The notes beneath the pieces were generated by a model. That model ran no database searches. It was given only the letters and a program-made list of their open reading frames with translations, and was not told the origin of the DNA. Made by a program: the position numbers and the translations under genes. Below, piece by piece: positions 1-10,761 of a stretch of DNA of 46,030 nt. Location: assembly GCA_000969725.1 (NCBI GenBank), contig JXSR01S005260.1; one strand, given 5' to 3'. Position 1 is the first letter of the stretch, and the number at the start of each line of letters is the position of its first letter. The DNA comes from Ophiothrix spiculata. Taxonomy: Eukaryota; Echinodermata; Ophiuroidea; Amphilepidida; Ophiotrichidae.

Positions 1-103
1 CAGTTGTCGGCTCGTACATGTTGCTCCTTGTAGCATATCTGATGTATGCTATTTGTATGCATCATATATGCTACAATGAGCAACATGTAGAAACCGACAA
101 CTG
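1..103. repeat. Foldback hairpin, MITE-like
   Basis: The segment is an almost complete inverted repeat. It begins CAGTTGTCGG and ends CCGACAACTG. The arms also share TACATGTTGCTC and TTGTAGCATAT with few mismatches, leaving a short central loop. The window starts at its first base, so a left target duplication cannot be checked. It may be a small foldback transposon. No second copy was seen in the window. Confidence 0.75.
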
Positions 104-196
104 CACCCTTTTGCCGCGGCGGGACTCATATAAGGTTTCACCAACAGCTATAATATTATAATACATAATTTAAACAATAATGAATATTAATTCCAG

Positions 197-427
197 GTCA
201 AATGGAGACGGATGAACAAAACAAGACAGGAAAACGTATTTGTACTAAATCCCAGCTACACTAGGGTAAAGGATGATGTAATAAAAGTATACTCTGCAAA
301 TTACAAAAATGATCTGTTTTATTGGCTTAAGGATGTAGAAGACGAAAATCAGCCCCATTGTTACCTACTAAAAGTCATTCCGCACCCTGGATTTAACCAG
401 AAAACACCATTTCTGACTAGCGGCTGA
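197..427 (+). CDS. Exon-like ORF, unknown product
   Basis: An open frame follows a plausible splice acceptor (TTAATTCCAG, ending at 196) and runs 76 codons to a TGA. It is hydrophilic, opens with a basic cluster (VKWRRMNKTRQ), and has an aromatic/acidic middle (NDLFYWLKDVEDENQ). An internal donor-like ACTAGG|GTAAAG near 265 could end the exon earlier. From about base 319 the DNA matches the start of units 2 and 3 (near 13490 and 28210), where this frame is not maintained, so the 3' half is probably not conserved coding sequence. The first 120 bases lie upstream of the repeat and could be a true exon of a neighbouring gene. No family is recognised. Confidence 0.25.
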   Translation, partial: VKWRRMNKTRQENVFVLNPSYTRVKDDVIKVYSANYKNDLFYWLKDVEDENQPHCYLLKVIPHPGFNQKTPFLTSG

Positions 428-1879
428 ATTGACTTAAGGAGAATTATTCTAGGGACTCAACCCTTAAGTGGCCGTTGTTGGGTTCGAGCTCATAACTTTT
501 TTTATTCTTGACTTTGAGCACCATACTCTTCTACCTCGAAACAGCTTTCTGGTACGCAATGAAATGTCCCCACTAAGGCCGTATGTCGCGATCAGCTCAA
601 AAGCTGGCGCATGCTCCAACTTAGAAATTAGAGCAATTTAGACTCCTAAAAGACGAAAATAGAAAGAAAGAAAAAATAAAAGAAACTTCACAACGTAGTC
701 GTTGGCTTACACAACTTATTTTGTTTTTTTCTGAACCTTTCTTTATCTATAAAAGGAACAAAGCAGTTGTGTGTGTTTTTGTCATAAATGTTTTTTGATT
801 TATTCATGTATTTTTGCGTCATTTATACAAGAAGATACATCATTCATTAATAATACCTGTAATTGCTATCGATAATCCTTATTTTTTCAATTATTTGTCG
901 TGAATCTAAACAAGAAATGTTTTATAGTCTGCAGTGCAGTTAGAGATGTGCAATATACATGTACTTCACTCATGTACAGGCTAAATGGAACGGACTCGGT
1001 CTTGTTGTTTTTTTAATTATATTATTATTTGCTTTTCTGTTTGTTTTTTAACACTTGCAAATGTACGTGTTCAACTACGGTGTATTAAAGCTATACATAC
1101 AGGAAATACCGTATTGACACTTTTTCGTGTGTGTGTTAACATTGTTTTTTTTTTCTCGAAAAAACAACAAATCTTTTGTTTTTCATGACTAGTTTAATTT
1201 CTGCTAGTGTTCAGTTTTAGTCACTCGTTTTGAACAAATGAACACACATTTAAGCGATATTTATGCTTTCATGTATAAAAGAGACTTTAACAACATAAAG
1301 AATATCAAGATTTACTCATTAGTTCAACTATTTCTTTATACTTTTTGTACTATTTTTGATAATTGTATTTTCAAACATTTCAGGGGTAAACAACCTGACG
1401 ATACAAAAAAAAAAATTGCAGTTGCGTCACACGAATCTTTATTCATTATTATCTACTAATACTCCCAAAGTAAAAATTACAGGTGCAAAAACAAATTTTG
1501 TTATATAAGATGCCAACAAAACAACTAGTAGGTCATGCTTTTATAAAACAAAATAATATTTAACAATTTGTGTCAAAACAACACCTGTTGATACATTTGT
1601 TCATAACAAATAAGCGGAAACATAAGCTGATGAAGTAAACAATATTTTGCTTCAAGCGAGAATATTTGACAAAATGTTGTATTTTATGAATCTTGCTAAG
1701 GAAATATGTTTTTGTTACTTTTTAAAATTGAAAAGGATCCATTTTTTAAAACCTCGACAAGAGTTTGTATAAAACAACCTATTGATTTTTAGTTTATTAA
1801 CAGATATTGAAGACTTAAATCAAAAATAAGGGTATTCGTCACCCATAAAGATTACTAAACAGAAGTGCATTCATTGTTG
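428..1879. other. AT-rich start of unit 1, no gene seen
   Basis: This stretch matches 13590-15360 and 28320-30330 in the other units. ORFs at 985-1188 and 1238-1459 are low-complexity and not kept in paralogs. At about 1187 the segment GTTTAATTTCTG is the empty site for the piggyBac-like insertion found in units 2 and 3. Confidence 0.6.
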
Positions 1880-2171
1880 CTAGCATTCGCTACATTTGTA
1901 GTTACGATGTGTAGAAATCAGGACCGAACAGGCCCTAGGTGCAGTATCAGCTGCTTGCTCCCTGTGTTTCATTTTGCCATTATTTGAGAAATGTTGTAGA
2001 ATGAAAAATGCTCGGGGCATAAGGACTTGTAAAGCATATCTTTGTTGAGTTTGTTTTATATAAATGAACTTGAAAGACCTTTCATAAAGTGTTTTCATCG
2101 CAAAAGAATTATTAAAAAAAAAACTCTGTTGGTCCAGTTTATTATTAACTCGATATACGTATAGAGCAGGC
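1880..2171 (-). pseudogene. Conserved open segment, possible exon relic
   Basis: A minus-strand frame (ORF 1880-2242) contains ILQHFSNNGKMKH followed by ADTAPRAC. The same frame and residues are kept in unit 2 (about 15395-15530) and in both copies flanking the assembly gap in unit 3 (30366-30460 and 30649-30834). Frame retention over four copies could mean coding history, but the copies are also close in DNA sequence and no convincing splice pair bounds the segment. The product is unknown. Confidence 0.25.
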
Positions 2172-2334
2172 CAGAGATTCTCATCTAGCGGCGCATGCGC
2201 CAAATTTGGCGCTTTGACAAGTACTATTTGGCGCTTTGACACATTCTAAAAACAAAGAAATATATAAGAAATACAGAGAAATAGGCATGTTTTGCGATAT
2301 GTGGCACATGGTAAGGACCAGTTGAGAACCCCTG
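2172..2334. mobile_element. hAT-like MITE with short GC palindromes
   Basis: This is inserted in unit 1 only; units 2 and 3 read straight through near 15640 and 30890. The left end CAGAGATTCTCATC and the reverse complement of the right end CAGGGGTTCTCAACTGG resemble the CAGNGGTTCTCAA termini of hAT (Charlie-type) elements. The interior has the palindromes GGCGCATGCGCC and GCGCCAAATTTGGCGC. A clean 8-bp target duplication is not visible. Confidence 0.6.
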
Positions 2335-2844
2335 GAATATAGTATACTTCTTTGATTATCACTTAACATTTTTATAAGCTAATGTTGCTATGCAATAGAA
2401 TATAACTATATTTAACTTACTGAAAATAGAAACCTTAGAACAGTGTCGATGTCAGATTTGTACGGTATGTTATCTATTTATCTTTGACACAAAAGCTGAA
2501 TTCGTTTGTAGAAAGAAATGCATAACGGAAATTTGTAAATTGATTTGAAATTTGAAATCCGATCTCATATCAAATACTTAAACAATTACCTATCTACTCA
2601 CTGTGTGGTGTATATGGTCACAGATAGGGAATAAAAGTCTACGGCATTTAATCTACATTGTTCACATTTCTGTCGGCTTTGATGCTATTGACACCATATC
2701 TGCAAGTCAAGTAGACCTTTTCAGTGCGGATATCACATCACAATTTATAATGAACTTTGATTTGGCAAATTCGTTTTGGAGAATCAAATTACAGATCAAG
2801 TGCTTATAGGATGTGTAGGTTTTAGTATGCATCTTTAGCAAGGA

Positions 2845-3070
2845 CACTCTAAAAATTATTTTACTCTTTGTTGAGTAAAAAGGTCACAGCTCATTGTTGA
2901 GTAAAATCTTACTCAACATTGAGCAAAATCTTGCTCGGCTAAGTCAATATTACACCATGTTGAGCACATATTACTCAACGTTGAGCAAAGTTTAACCAAC
3001 GTTGAGTAAAAATGAGCTGTGACCGTTGAGTAAGTTTTTACTCAACAAGAGTAAGATAATTTTAGGAGTG
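2845..3070. mobile_element. CACT-ended MITE built of GTTGAGTAAA motifs
   Basis: The terminal inverted repeats are CACTCTAAAAATTATTTTAC on the left and, reverse-complemented, CACTCCTAAAATTATCTTAC on the right. The interior consists of both orientations of a GTTGAGTAAA/CAACGTTGAG motif. Empty sites are preserved: unit 3 near 31412 reads GCAAGGAGGGTTG and unit 2 near 16158 reads GCACGGAGGGTTG, while the filled site reads GCAAGGA, the element, then GAGGGTTG. That gives a 2-bp GA duplication. Confidence 0.85.
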
Positions 3071-4102
3071 GAGGGTTGTCGCCTGTTGAAAAGCGGTCCA
3101 CCTCCTGGAATAGATGTTTGGTCGAGACTATATTGCTAGAAACAAATTCTAACAAAGGGGAACAACCCTCTGACATAGTTCGCGCCTCCGAGATTAGTGA
3201 TTTGACAAAAATAAAGTTTTTGACAAAGACTTAGTGTGAAATATCTATATAGTCTCTGACGTCTTAATGTACAGAAGCCTACCGGCTTGAGTCATGGAAT
3301 TAGATGTAGCTTGACATCATTCTGAGAATGCTACTCTAGTAAATTCGATTGTTTTCTGTGTGGCTATCAAAATATATAAAGAAACATCATTTGGCATATT
3401 TGGCAGACACGTTTGGGGAATCAAATAACAACACAACTTAGCATAACATAATATAGTAAACAAGGAACATCATTTGATTGCCGAGTGCAGGGGAAATTAC
3501 CCCAACTAGCATTTGGGTACGTCGAATGTTAGTAATTATTCAATTCTAGCATTTTGAAGTATCCATTTAATGGATGCTAGTATGAGTCTACTGTACATGT
3601 ATATCCTTTACCAAGGTCTTATAATATAGGGGTTACTTCAAGACGTGATTTCTGTAATATGAGAAGAGGAAAATTACAAAATGCTCGGTACCTGTAACGA
3701 TTAGAGCAGGATTGTCAAAACGATTTATCTTAAGCACTGATATGGTTTTTCGTCTTAGTACAAAAACAACATAAAAAAAATTAAAAACGCCTATGAAATG
3801 TTTCGCTTAAGACACATTTTCAGTGGCAAATTAGAAAAGTATTAAAGTTATTAAAAGCAAATGACCTTTATTCAAGTCATCGAATATGCATCTATATTCA
3901 ATTATAAGACTAAATGTAATGATTTGACCTAAAATTCAATTTCAATGTGAATGAATTTTCCAACGAAATCAGATTTACGAAGTTATATAACTGTCAGGAA
4001 TGGGAAATAAGCAAAATTAACTTAGATTGGCTTTATTATGCTTGTCCTTTTTTCTTTTGACATCACATTTACCTATAAAGCTAATTTACAGGGATGTCTA
4101 TA

Positions 4103-5064
4103 CAGGATGTCCCACAAAAAACGCAACGAACTTTGACATTTTATTTTGAGAGAACAGAGCCCAATGGTGAGCAAACGTTACAATAATACTATAGAGTAGA
4201 CCATCGGCTTTTACAGGAATTTAGTTTTGATTAATTTGAATCTCTGAATCAAAAGTTATTGCACATTTTGTAATGACCCGAAAAATCTTGATGGTCCGAT
4301 TTGTTAATCTGTAACGTTTCACCTCTGGTGACGTCATAGGGCACACGTTGAATGGAAATTGGTAAAAACATCACGTGATTAGGAGAAGCATCTGTTCAAC
4401 CCATTTAATGACATAAGGACTCAATTTAATGATGATCTGCTGATATTAATCATATTGTTGCGTCTGGTTTTGTTAATCTGTTGCGTCCCCTTGACGGGCC
4501 AGATGAATCATAAAGTCCTAAACTCCTTTGTCTTTAGCTTTCTTCCGTGATTTCGGTTAAAGACTTATTATTGGTTGACACCTTTCATTAGAATCCTTTT
4601 TTTGACTCTTTGGTGGAAATTGTATCCTAAACTACCCGAGTGTCGCACCAGAAGTATCAAGAGTCATAGAAGTTGAGAGTATCAGGAAGATCCGTACTTT
4701 AATTGAAAATTTTGACCTATTTAAGGTAAAATTGAACTTAAAATACCACTTAATGTTAGGTACAGGTTATGTAAGATTGGTTTGGATTGATTGTTCTCCA
4801 GTTGCTTGCAGAATTCTCTTCATTTTAAGTTTGCATTTCTTTAGCTGGAAGTCTAAACTTACAAATCGGACCAAAGTTGATTTAAAGGGCTTTCTTAAAT
4901 TCTGCATATCTTTGAACCGGAGTGGTAAAATGAAACGGGACAAAAGGCATGTTGTAGAGTAGTTTCTATACTTTTGAAAAACATATGTTACTATGATTTA
5001 ATCTTTCGGAAACTATTTTTTAAATTTTTTTATTTGCTCGTTGCATTAATATTGGGACAAGCTG
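4103..5064. mobile_element. Non-autonomous Tc1/mariner-like element
   Basis: The 962-bp insertion has TA at both sides (4101-4102, 5065-5066). Unit 2 carries the empty site GTCTATAGTGTAAAC at about 17357. The ends are CAGGATGTCCCAC on the left and, reverse-complemented, CAGCTTGTCCCAA on the right, with a further shared GCAACGA inside each. A TGTCCCA core with a TA target fits the Tc1/mariner superfamily. The longest internal frame (4732-4962) shows no transposase motif, so the element is probably non-autonomous. Confidence 0.8.
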
Positions 5065-6474
5065 TAGTGTAAACATCGTTTTTCATACAGACAGAGGTCG
5101 TTTACTAATTTGAGATACAAAAACCATTTGCCAAAATTGAAATCTGCAGGAATGCTTTCATTGTGCATTATACCATAACATCTCATAACAGAAATCTATG
5201 ACGTTTTTTTTTTATCTATATTGCACAAATGTCTACCGGCGTCAGTCACGAAATGGAGGTGTAGCTTTACATCATTCTGTGAAAATGTTATTACAGCAAG
5301 AAGTGTGTTTTCTGTGTGTATATCACAACATAAAAATGAGATATAATTTGGCAGACATGTTTGGGGAATACAAAGATTAACAAGAGCAATATATGCATTT
5401 GTCACAACTCTGAATAGCAGTGTATCTTATATAAAATGTTAAAAAGGAGTGATGCAATCCGATGAATTACCATAAACTACTAATATAGTATCAAAAGGTT
5501 TAATGCTGGGTTTTAGGTTTGGTTTTGGAGATATTTAGGTATGGTTTACGTCGACCTTAATGTCACGTCTTGATTCTAGCATTTAATAAAATGATCATTT
5601 AATGGAAACGCTACTGAATGAATCTGCTTTGGAAAACATCCCATTATTGCCAAAGGCGTTTATGCAAAAATGGCTTGGTCATATTAATAATTTCTGGGTA
5701 ATTTCCTCATAACGTGATGTATTGTATTTTAAAAAGAGCATAACATTCTTGGTGAATTTAAGCATTAAGCTAGGTTTGGCCAAATGATTCTCTTGACCTT
5801 TAATATGTTTTCAAATCGTCATATATAGAAAAATATCAACAAAATAGATAAAATACCATACATTAGATCGCTTAAAGAGTATATTCAATAATTATTTGAA
5901 GATAAAACTGAATTGAACAAAGCAAATGACCTTTTCTGCGGACATCAAATTATGATCGTCTATTAAAATTCAATTATAAGAGTGGACGCTGGGGACCTAA
6001 ATTTAAAGAAAATAAGTTCCCCGACGAAAACAAATCTACGACTACATAAACCATTATACATGGAATGGGAAGAAAAATCCATATATTGCACTAGTAGTTT
6101 TATCGTAATATATCGTCGTTGTGGGGCCAAATAAATCTAATAAAACAGACCACTAAAGAATTTCTTAATATGTATTTTAATTCTTAACTTTTACCAAATT
6201 ACAGATTGTTATTAATGTATGCTTAATATCACATTCAGAAACATTTACCTGAATTAAACAATTTAAGCATGCACAATCTTAAATATTTTTTTTTTAAATA
6301 TCTGTGAAATTATCAAACCGTTTGTTTTAATCTAAGAATAAAAGTACATATTCTTTGACAATAAAGATTCAGAAGAAAAACGTTTTTAATAAGGCGTTAA
6401 ATAAAAAAAAAACATGGTATAACTAAGATACAGTCCGGCGAATTGGCCTCCATTAGTATAATAAGGTTTAATCT

Positions 6475-6572
6475 CAAGTTTTGTATTTTTACAAAACTCA
6501 CGTTTTTGTAACTCTGAATCGGAGTTTTGTATTTTAAAAATCTCAAGATTTGTAACTCTGAATCAGAGCACT
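6475..6572. repeat. Short tandem duplication around AACTCTGAATC
   Basis: A roughly 50-bp sequence with TTTTGTAACTCTGAATC and CGGAGTTTTGTATTTT is repeated about twice. The orthologous spot in unit 2 (about 18660-18757) has the same arrangement, so it predates that duplication. Confidence 0.6.
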
Positions 6573-7144
6573 GATATTTGAAGATATCTTTTCAAAATTC
6601 ATTACACATTAACCTTACAGAGAATGTCATGAAAGGGGGCGTTATTTTTAAATCTAGAAATGTATACTTTACATTATGTCCTGTTAACAGATATTTCCAA
6701 ATGATTCTCTTGACCTTATACAGATTTTTTTTTAAATGTTGCTCTCGCGTATATAAAGGAGAAAAAAGAAATGTCAAAGAAATACCCTCCATAATATTCG
6801 CTCAAAGCGTATTTTTCAATAGCTAATATGAAGGTTATACTGAACTGAACAATGCTATTATAAGCAATTGACCTTTTACGGACATCAAATGATAAACGTC
6901 GTTATTCAATTCAGAGTGAACGCTTAGGACTGACGTTAATCATAAAGTGAAAGAATTCCTAAACGAGATCATATCTACGACTTCATAAGACCATAAACCT
7001 TTTCAAAATCCATTCGGTTATCTTCGGAACATCAAATCAAGTTTACTTTTAATGAAGCATATCAATCACGAGATTATTAATATACTTGTTTTTAAAACTC
7101 GAGTCCGTCTAAATCGTCATCGTTCTGGAGTCAAGTAAATCTAA

Positions 7145-8068
7145 CAGGGCCGCCGTTAGAAATTACGGGCCCCGGGACAAACCTTAGCCACGGGCCTCTT
7201 TAGTAATGTGTCATGTCAGAATTAACCTTGGACAAATCGAACTGAAGAAAAGGAAGTATCAGGGGCAATCTTTTTTTGAGCAAAAATGGTCTGAGGGAAA
7301 TAATGTAATGTTTTGTAACGGAAAAAAATCATCAAATCTGCCAATCTCAGCTAAAAAGTATTTAACAAGTTTGAAATTAGCCCAAAAATTGCCAATGTTG
7401 ACTAAAAATCAACTGTCTTGAAATTTTCGCGAAGCGCGCAAATTTTTTTACATCTATATTATCAAAAACAAGGGGAAATTGAGTGTGAAATTTCTTTTGG
7501 TAACGTAAAGTGAGGGAGCAATGGGGGAGAAGGTTTATGACTGGGGGCAAAATATGACCCTGGCGTTGTCTCTGGTTCCTAAACCTGAACCCACGAAAAT
7601 TTTCCCTAGGTCCAATACATTTTCTTAGGGGAAAACAGTTGTAGGGTTGCAGTGTCCGAACACTTTGTCCTCTATGAATCTTCGGGGAAATTCTGGGGCC
7701 GCTGTGATGTTTTACTTTCCCCGGAAGTATGGGAAACAATTTGTTATCAAATTTATTTCATTTTATTCGTTTTTCCCCCTTTTTTTTTTTTTTTTTTTTT
7801 TTGGGGGGGGGGGGGCTTAAAGCAATATTTTACTGAGGGGCCCAGTCAGTAGTAGTCTGTGCTACAGCCCAGGTTAAAAAGAAACACACCATCCACTCAC
7901 TGAAAACTAGCATGCACACCACCCACAATCAAAAGTATTCAGCAGTTCTTCCTTTTTTCCCCTCTTCTTCTTCCTCCCTCTTTTTTTCTTCCATTTGTAC
8001 GGGCCCCCGTAGACCCCGGACCCCGGGGCAAATGTCTCCTTTGCCCCCCCCCCTTCTCGGCGGGCCTG
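7145..8068. mobile_element. hAT-like element, unit 1 copy
   Basis: The element begins CAGGGCCGCCG and ends CGGCGGGCCTG, giving short imperfect termini of CAGGSCCGCCG type. The 8-bp flanks match 7 of 8 (AAATCTAA at 7137-7144, AAATTTAA at 8069-8076), the hAT target-duplication length. Unit 3 has no insertion here (near 34260, AAATCTTAAGAAATTAAC). The interior has a long T run joined to a G run (7779-7815) and CT-rich tracts. Frames such as 7377-7739 and 7907-8110 look like chance readings of low-complexity DNA. Confidence 0.75.
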
Positions 8069-8143
8069 AAATTTAATAAAAATAGGACTTTGCATTTCAA
8101 TTCTTAACACTTGTCGGAAGAAGAAACATCTCTGAATTTGTTT

Positions 8144-8347
8144 TTATAGTGTACATGTATTTAAACTTTCAAAATACACACAAATGACAATGTTTGTAGC
8201 ACAAAATCTTACAAATCCAAGGCATTTAAACATTATAAATAACACACCAAGGGTGTCCCAGTACAATTCGAGGATATCAATGGGAGCCTCGGGTGATTTT
8301 AAATTAAACGGGTTCCTTTGCCTTTGAAAATATCTCCTGTCATTCAT
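8144..8347 (-). pseudogene. Decayed e-type exon copy
   Basis: The minus-strand frame holds a diverged version of the e-type segment seen at 9498-9621 (here APIDILELY then DTLGVLFIMFKCLG). The unit 2 copy at 20676-20861 keeps the same frame with ALIDIPELF. The strong acceptor of the unit 1 copy is absent. A GGTGTG donor-like site follows the DTLG codons. Open but diverged, it is best read as a relic of the same unknown gene family. Confidence 0.3.
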
Positions 8348-8623
8348 AAATTTTTTATATATTTTGCCATCAATTTCAAACTAAGTGCAATGTTACTTAC
8401 AAGATACATTTTAATCAAATTGAGCGCAAAGGATGTTAATTAGATTACTTAGTTTAGAGGCGGTAGCCTCGGTAGACGATAGGTAAGATAAGATAAAGCC
8501 CTGAAATGGGAAAACAAAAACTATCAAAGTGATGTCCTTTTATTCTATTCTTTCAAATTTTTCAAACTTTTTCAGAAATAGGTATAGTCAATGTAGGAAC
8601 AAATCAACATTGATGAATCCTAA

Positions 8624-8662
8624 CCCTCGTCTACCTAAGAGGAGGGGTTCTTTAGAACATTT
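8624..8662. repeat. Possible remnant of piggyBac-like terminus
   Basis: TAACCCTCGTCTACCTAAG matches the left end of the element at 40431 with one difference in 19 bases. It is followed by AGGAGGGGTT, which could be the stub of the opposite end. A decayed copy lies at the same place in unit 3 (about 34840). Unit 2 lacks it, with a surrounding deletion near 21118. Confidence 0.4.
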
Positions 8663-9210
8663 ACTATGTTTGCAAAAGGCGTTTATACATATTATTCATT
8701 ATAATTTCAGGATAATTTTCTAAGGGCGTGATACACTTAATTTCAAAAAGAGTAAACATACTTAATGACTTTATGCATTGAGCCGGGCTTGACCAAATAA
8801 TTTTCTTGACTTTGAATATTTTTTATCCTTAGATAAAGAAAAAAGAAGAAATAAATAAAAAACACAACTCATAATATTAGTGTATATATTCTGTAGAAGA
8901 TAAAACAGAAGATATACAATGCTACTATGAGAAAATTACCTTTTACAAATATCAAATGATGAGCTTCTTAATTCAATTGTATAGCGAACGCCTAGGATTG
9001 ACCTACATTTTAAAGTAAACGAATTCCCCTACGAAATCAGATTTCATAAGACTATCATAAAAAACGCAAAGAAAGATCAATAATGGCTTTATTGAGCAAA
9101 TCTAGCATATAATCAAGTTAGGGTGTCATCGACGTTGTAGGTCAGGTAAATCTAATAAATATATATAATAGAGCACTTAAATATTTTATAATTATGTACT
9201 TGAATTCCTA

Positions 9211-9333
9211 CACTGCAAAAAAGTTGTGCAAATATACATATCTACCAACTGCGTTATGCCCAACGTTGGTAGGGATGTATACTTCATCAACGTTGGGCGA
9301 AATCACCCCCAATCACCCAACTTTCTTGCAGTG
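9211..9333. mobile_element. 123-bp CACTGCA-ended MITE, TA target
   Basis: The ends are CACTGCAAAAAAGTTG and, reverse-complemented, CACTGCAAGAAAGTTG. TA flanks both sides (9209-9210, 9334-9335). The interior has the self-complementary CCAACGTTGG and CAACGTTGGG. Units 2 and 3 have no insertion at the corresponding places (about 21855 and 35482), though the flanking bases differ slightly. Confidence 0.85.
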
Positions 9334-9497
9334 TAAAAGATGAAGAATCTTTCAAATTGTTTTAACAGTGTATATTTTTTTTAACTTAACAAATACACGA
9401 AACTTGAAAGACGGATTATGTGGCAAATAATTTCACCATCACATATATAAATAACCCAAGATACTTAAACATTATAGCTAAGATACCAACCTCTTAC

Positions 9498-9621
9498 GTA
9501 AGGGTGTCGGAATATTTACAACACAATTCAAGGATATCAATGGCAACCTCGGGCTTTTGTAATCGAATGGCTTCCGTTGCTTTTGACGAATAGAAAGCAT
9601 TCCCTTCATTCTTCACATATT
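9498..9621 (-). CDS. Candidate e-type exon, unknown gene
   Basis: On the minus strand an acceptor (CTAACTAACAG) precedes a 124-nt open segment ended by a near-consensus donor (CCTTAC|GTAAGAGG). It begins with two bases that complete a codon, then reads YVKNEGNAFYSSKATEAI and KPEVAIDILELCCKYSD. The mix of helical, hydrophobic and charged residues looks like a repeat-helix protein, but no family is recognised. Copies at 38079-38206 (open), 12240-12360 and 41930-42050 (broken) preserve the frame in part. In units 2 (about 22010) and 3 (about 35650) the donor GTAAGAGG has become ATTAGAGG. It may be a real exon or a fossil; phase 1 entry fits the phase 1 exit of the g-type exon upstream on this strand. 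Confidence 0.4.
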
Positions 9622-9979
9622 CTGTTAGTTAAGCTAATACGCCAATTTCAGACTAAGTACAATGTTATTTATAAGGTACGTTTAAGAGGATCATATTGAC
9701 CAAATGAACATTCCATTTGCGGTTCTTAAAAGTACCAATATTATTATGCAAAGTGCAGATTGCAATAGACTAAGCTCTTAAATAAAAAATATGATTAGAC
9801 ATTATGTCTTCTTTTACTGTTTCGAACCATTTGAGACCTTTAACACAATATGACGTAGAAGAAGGGTCACATAATGTAGGGATATGGGACGTCGTTTAAC
9901 TTTTAACATATCATATAGTTTTCACTCAACGTAACACAGATATTTTCAAAATGTCGCCGTTTATTAAGGTGTTGTTCTT

Positions 9980-10092
9980 TTTTTAACAATAGAACTTGAT
10001 TGAAGCTGGCAACCACTACCCTACCCTTAGACGGACGGCTCAAACTATTTGCCGAGCTCTTGATTATTTCATCAAATGGAACTCAAAGTAGG
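9980..10092. other. Exon-like segment open on both strands
   Basis: On the plus strand a pyrimidine-rich acceptor (TTCTTTTTTTAACAATAG) precedes a frame beginning LIEAGNHYPTLRRTAQ. That frame is intact in units 2 (22521-22610) and 3 (about 36150-36235) but shifted in unit 1 by one extra A. On the minus strand unit 1 is open instead (VPFDEIIKSSANSLSR). The sense strand is undecided. The segment is well conserved compared with its surroundings. Confidence 0.25.
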
Positions 10093-10403
10093 CCTATGTA
10101 GAAACAATTACCTAAATGTCTGAATCAGTTGCTATTGTTGCGTTTTTATCCACAGAGGTGGTAGCTGCCATTCCCAGCTAAGATGTTGGATAAGATTCGA
10201 TAGAGCCATATTTTTTTTAAAAAGATCAAAAGTATGGATTTTATTTTTTTATTCAACTGTTTCATATTATTTGGTAGCTTTAACACAACCGAGGTATGAC
10301 ATACTCAGAAATAGGTTCAGTCAATGTAGTAGCATACCTTATCGTTTAAGTTTAATTGACATGGCTGGAAACAAATCAACGTTGATGAATCTTAATCAGA
10401 AAC

Positions 10404-10509
10404 CAGTCCACAGCTTGAGGCTAGACAACTGATTTTCTCGTATTTGCATTTTCTCCGCAACTTCCTGGAAACGTGTCATAAGGTATCAAAGAAAGGAACT
10501 TCCATATGG
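10404..10509 (-). pseudogene. g-type exon copy with a stop
   Basis: This has the same bounds as the open unit 3 copy at 36555-36660, with acceptor CTTTTGCTTGCAG and donor ACTG|GTTTCTG. Here one base change turns CGA into TGA at the eighth codon (CTTTGATACC), so this copy could not encode the full segment. The rest of the frame (MTRFQEVAEKMQIREN) is unchanged. Confidence 0.35.
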
Positions 10510-10670
10510 CTGCAAGCAAAAGACCAGTATAGATCGGGTGCTAGAGCTCAGTGATGACGGGAAATTAAATTAATTGGATACCAAATATATAGGTTTACCT
10601 TTTTGAACCAATTAAGCCATTGGAGCTATTACAGTGCAAAACTTATATATAGTTGTACCCATTTCTTTAA

Positions 10671-10759
10671 CTTTTTCTTGCGCGCATATCCGAAAATGTT
10701 TTTACTGGAGCCAAATAAATATCCATTTCTATCGAAAATTCTACTCAAAGTGTTCTTCA
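10671..10759 (-). pseudogene. h-type exon copy, cut off upstream by a MITE
   Basis: The minus-strand frame reads RNGYLFGSSKNIFGYARKK, as in unit 2 at 25454-25579. Downstream it continues to AAATGG|GTACAAC, a donor-like site in phase 0 that suits the phase 0 acceptor of the g-type exon at 10509. The 249-bp MITE at 10762-11010 lies directly upstream of the segment on this strand. Confidence 0.3.
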
Positions 10760-10761
10760 TA

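Noticed and set aside
197..270. Homeodomain end suggested by VKWRRMNK
   Set aside because: Only a few basic residues match; the core WFQNRR would lie on an unseen exon, and the intron position would be unusual.
2603..2809. Plus-strand ORF shared with 31177-31404
   Set aside because: The frame is shifted by one base in unit 2 (near 15985) and the DNA is a diverged a-block, so the shared frame reflects DNA similarity.
7377..7739. 120-codon minus-strand ORF
   Set aside because: It lies inside the hAT-like element, reads low-complexity DNA, and is broken in the orthologous element of unit 2.
7907..8110. Lysine/glycine-rich minus-strand ORF
   Set aside because: It is produced by CT-rich and C-run tracts in the hAT-like element.
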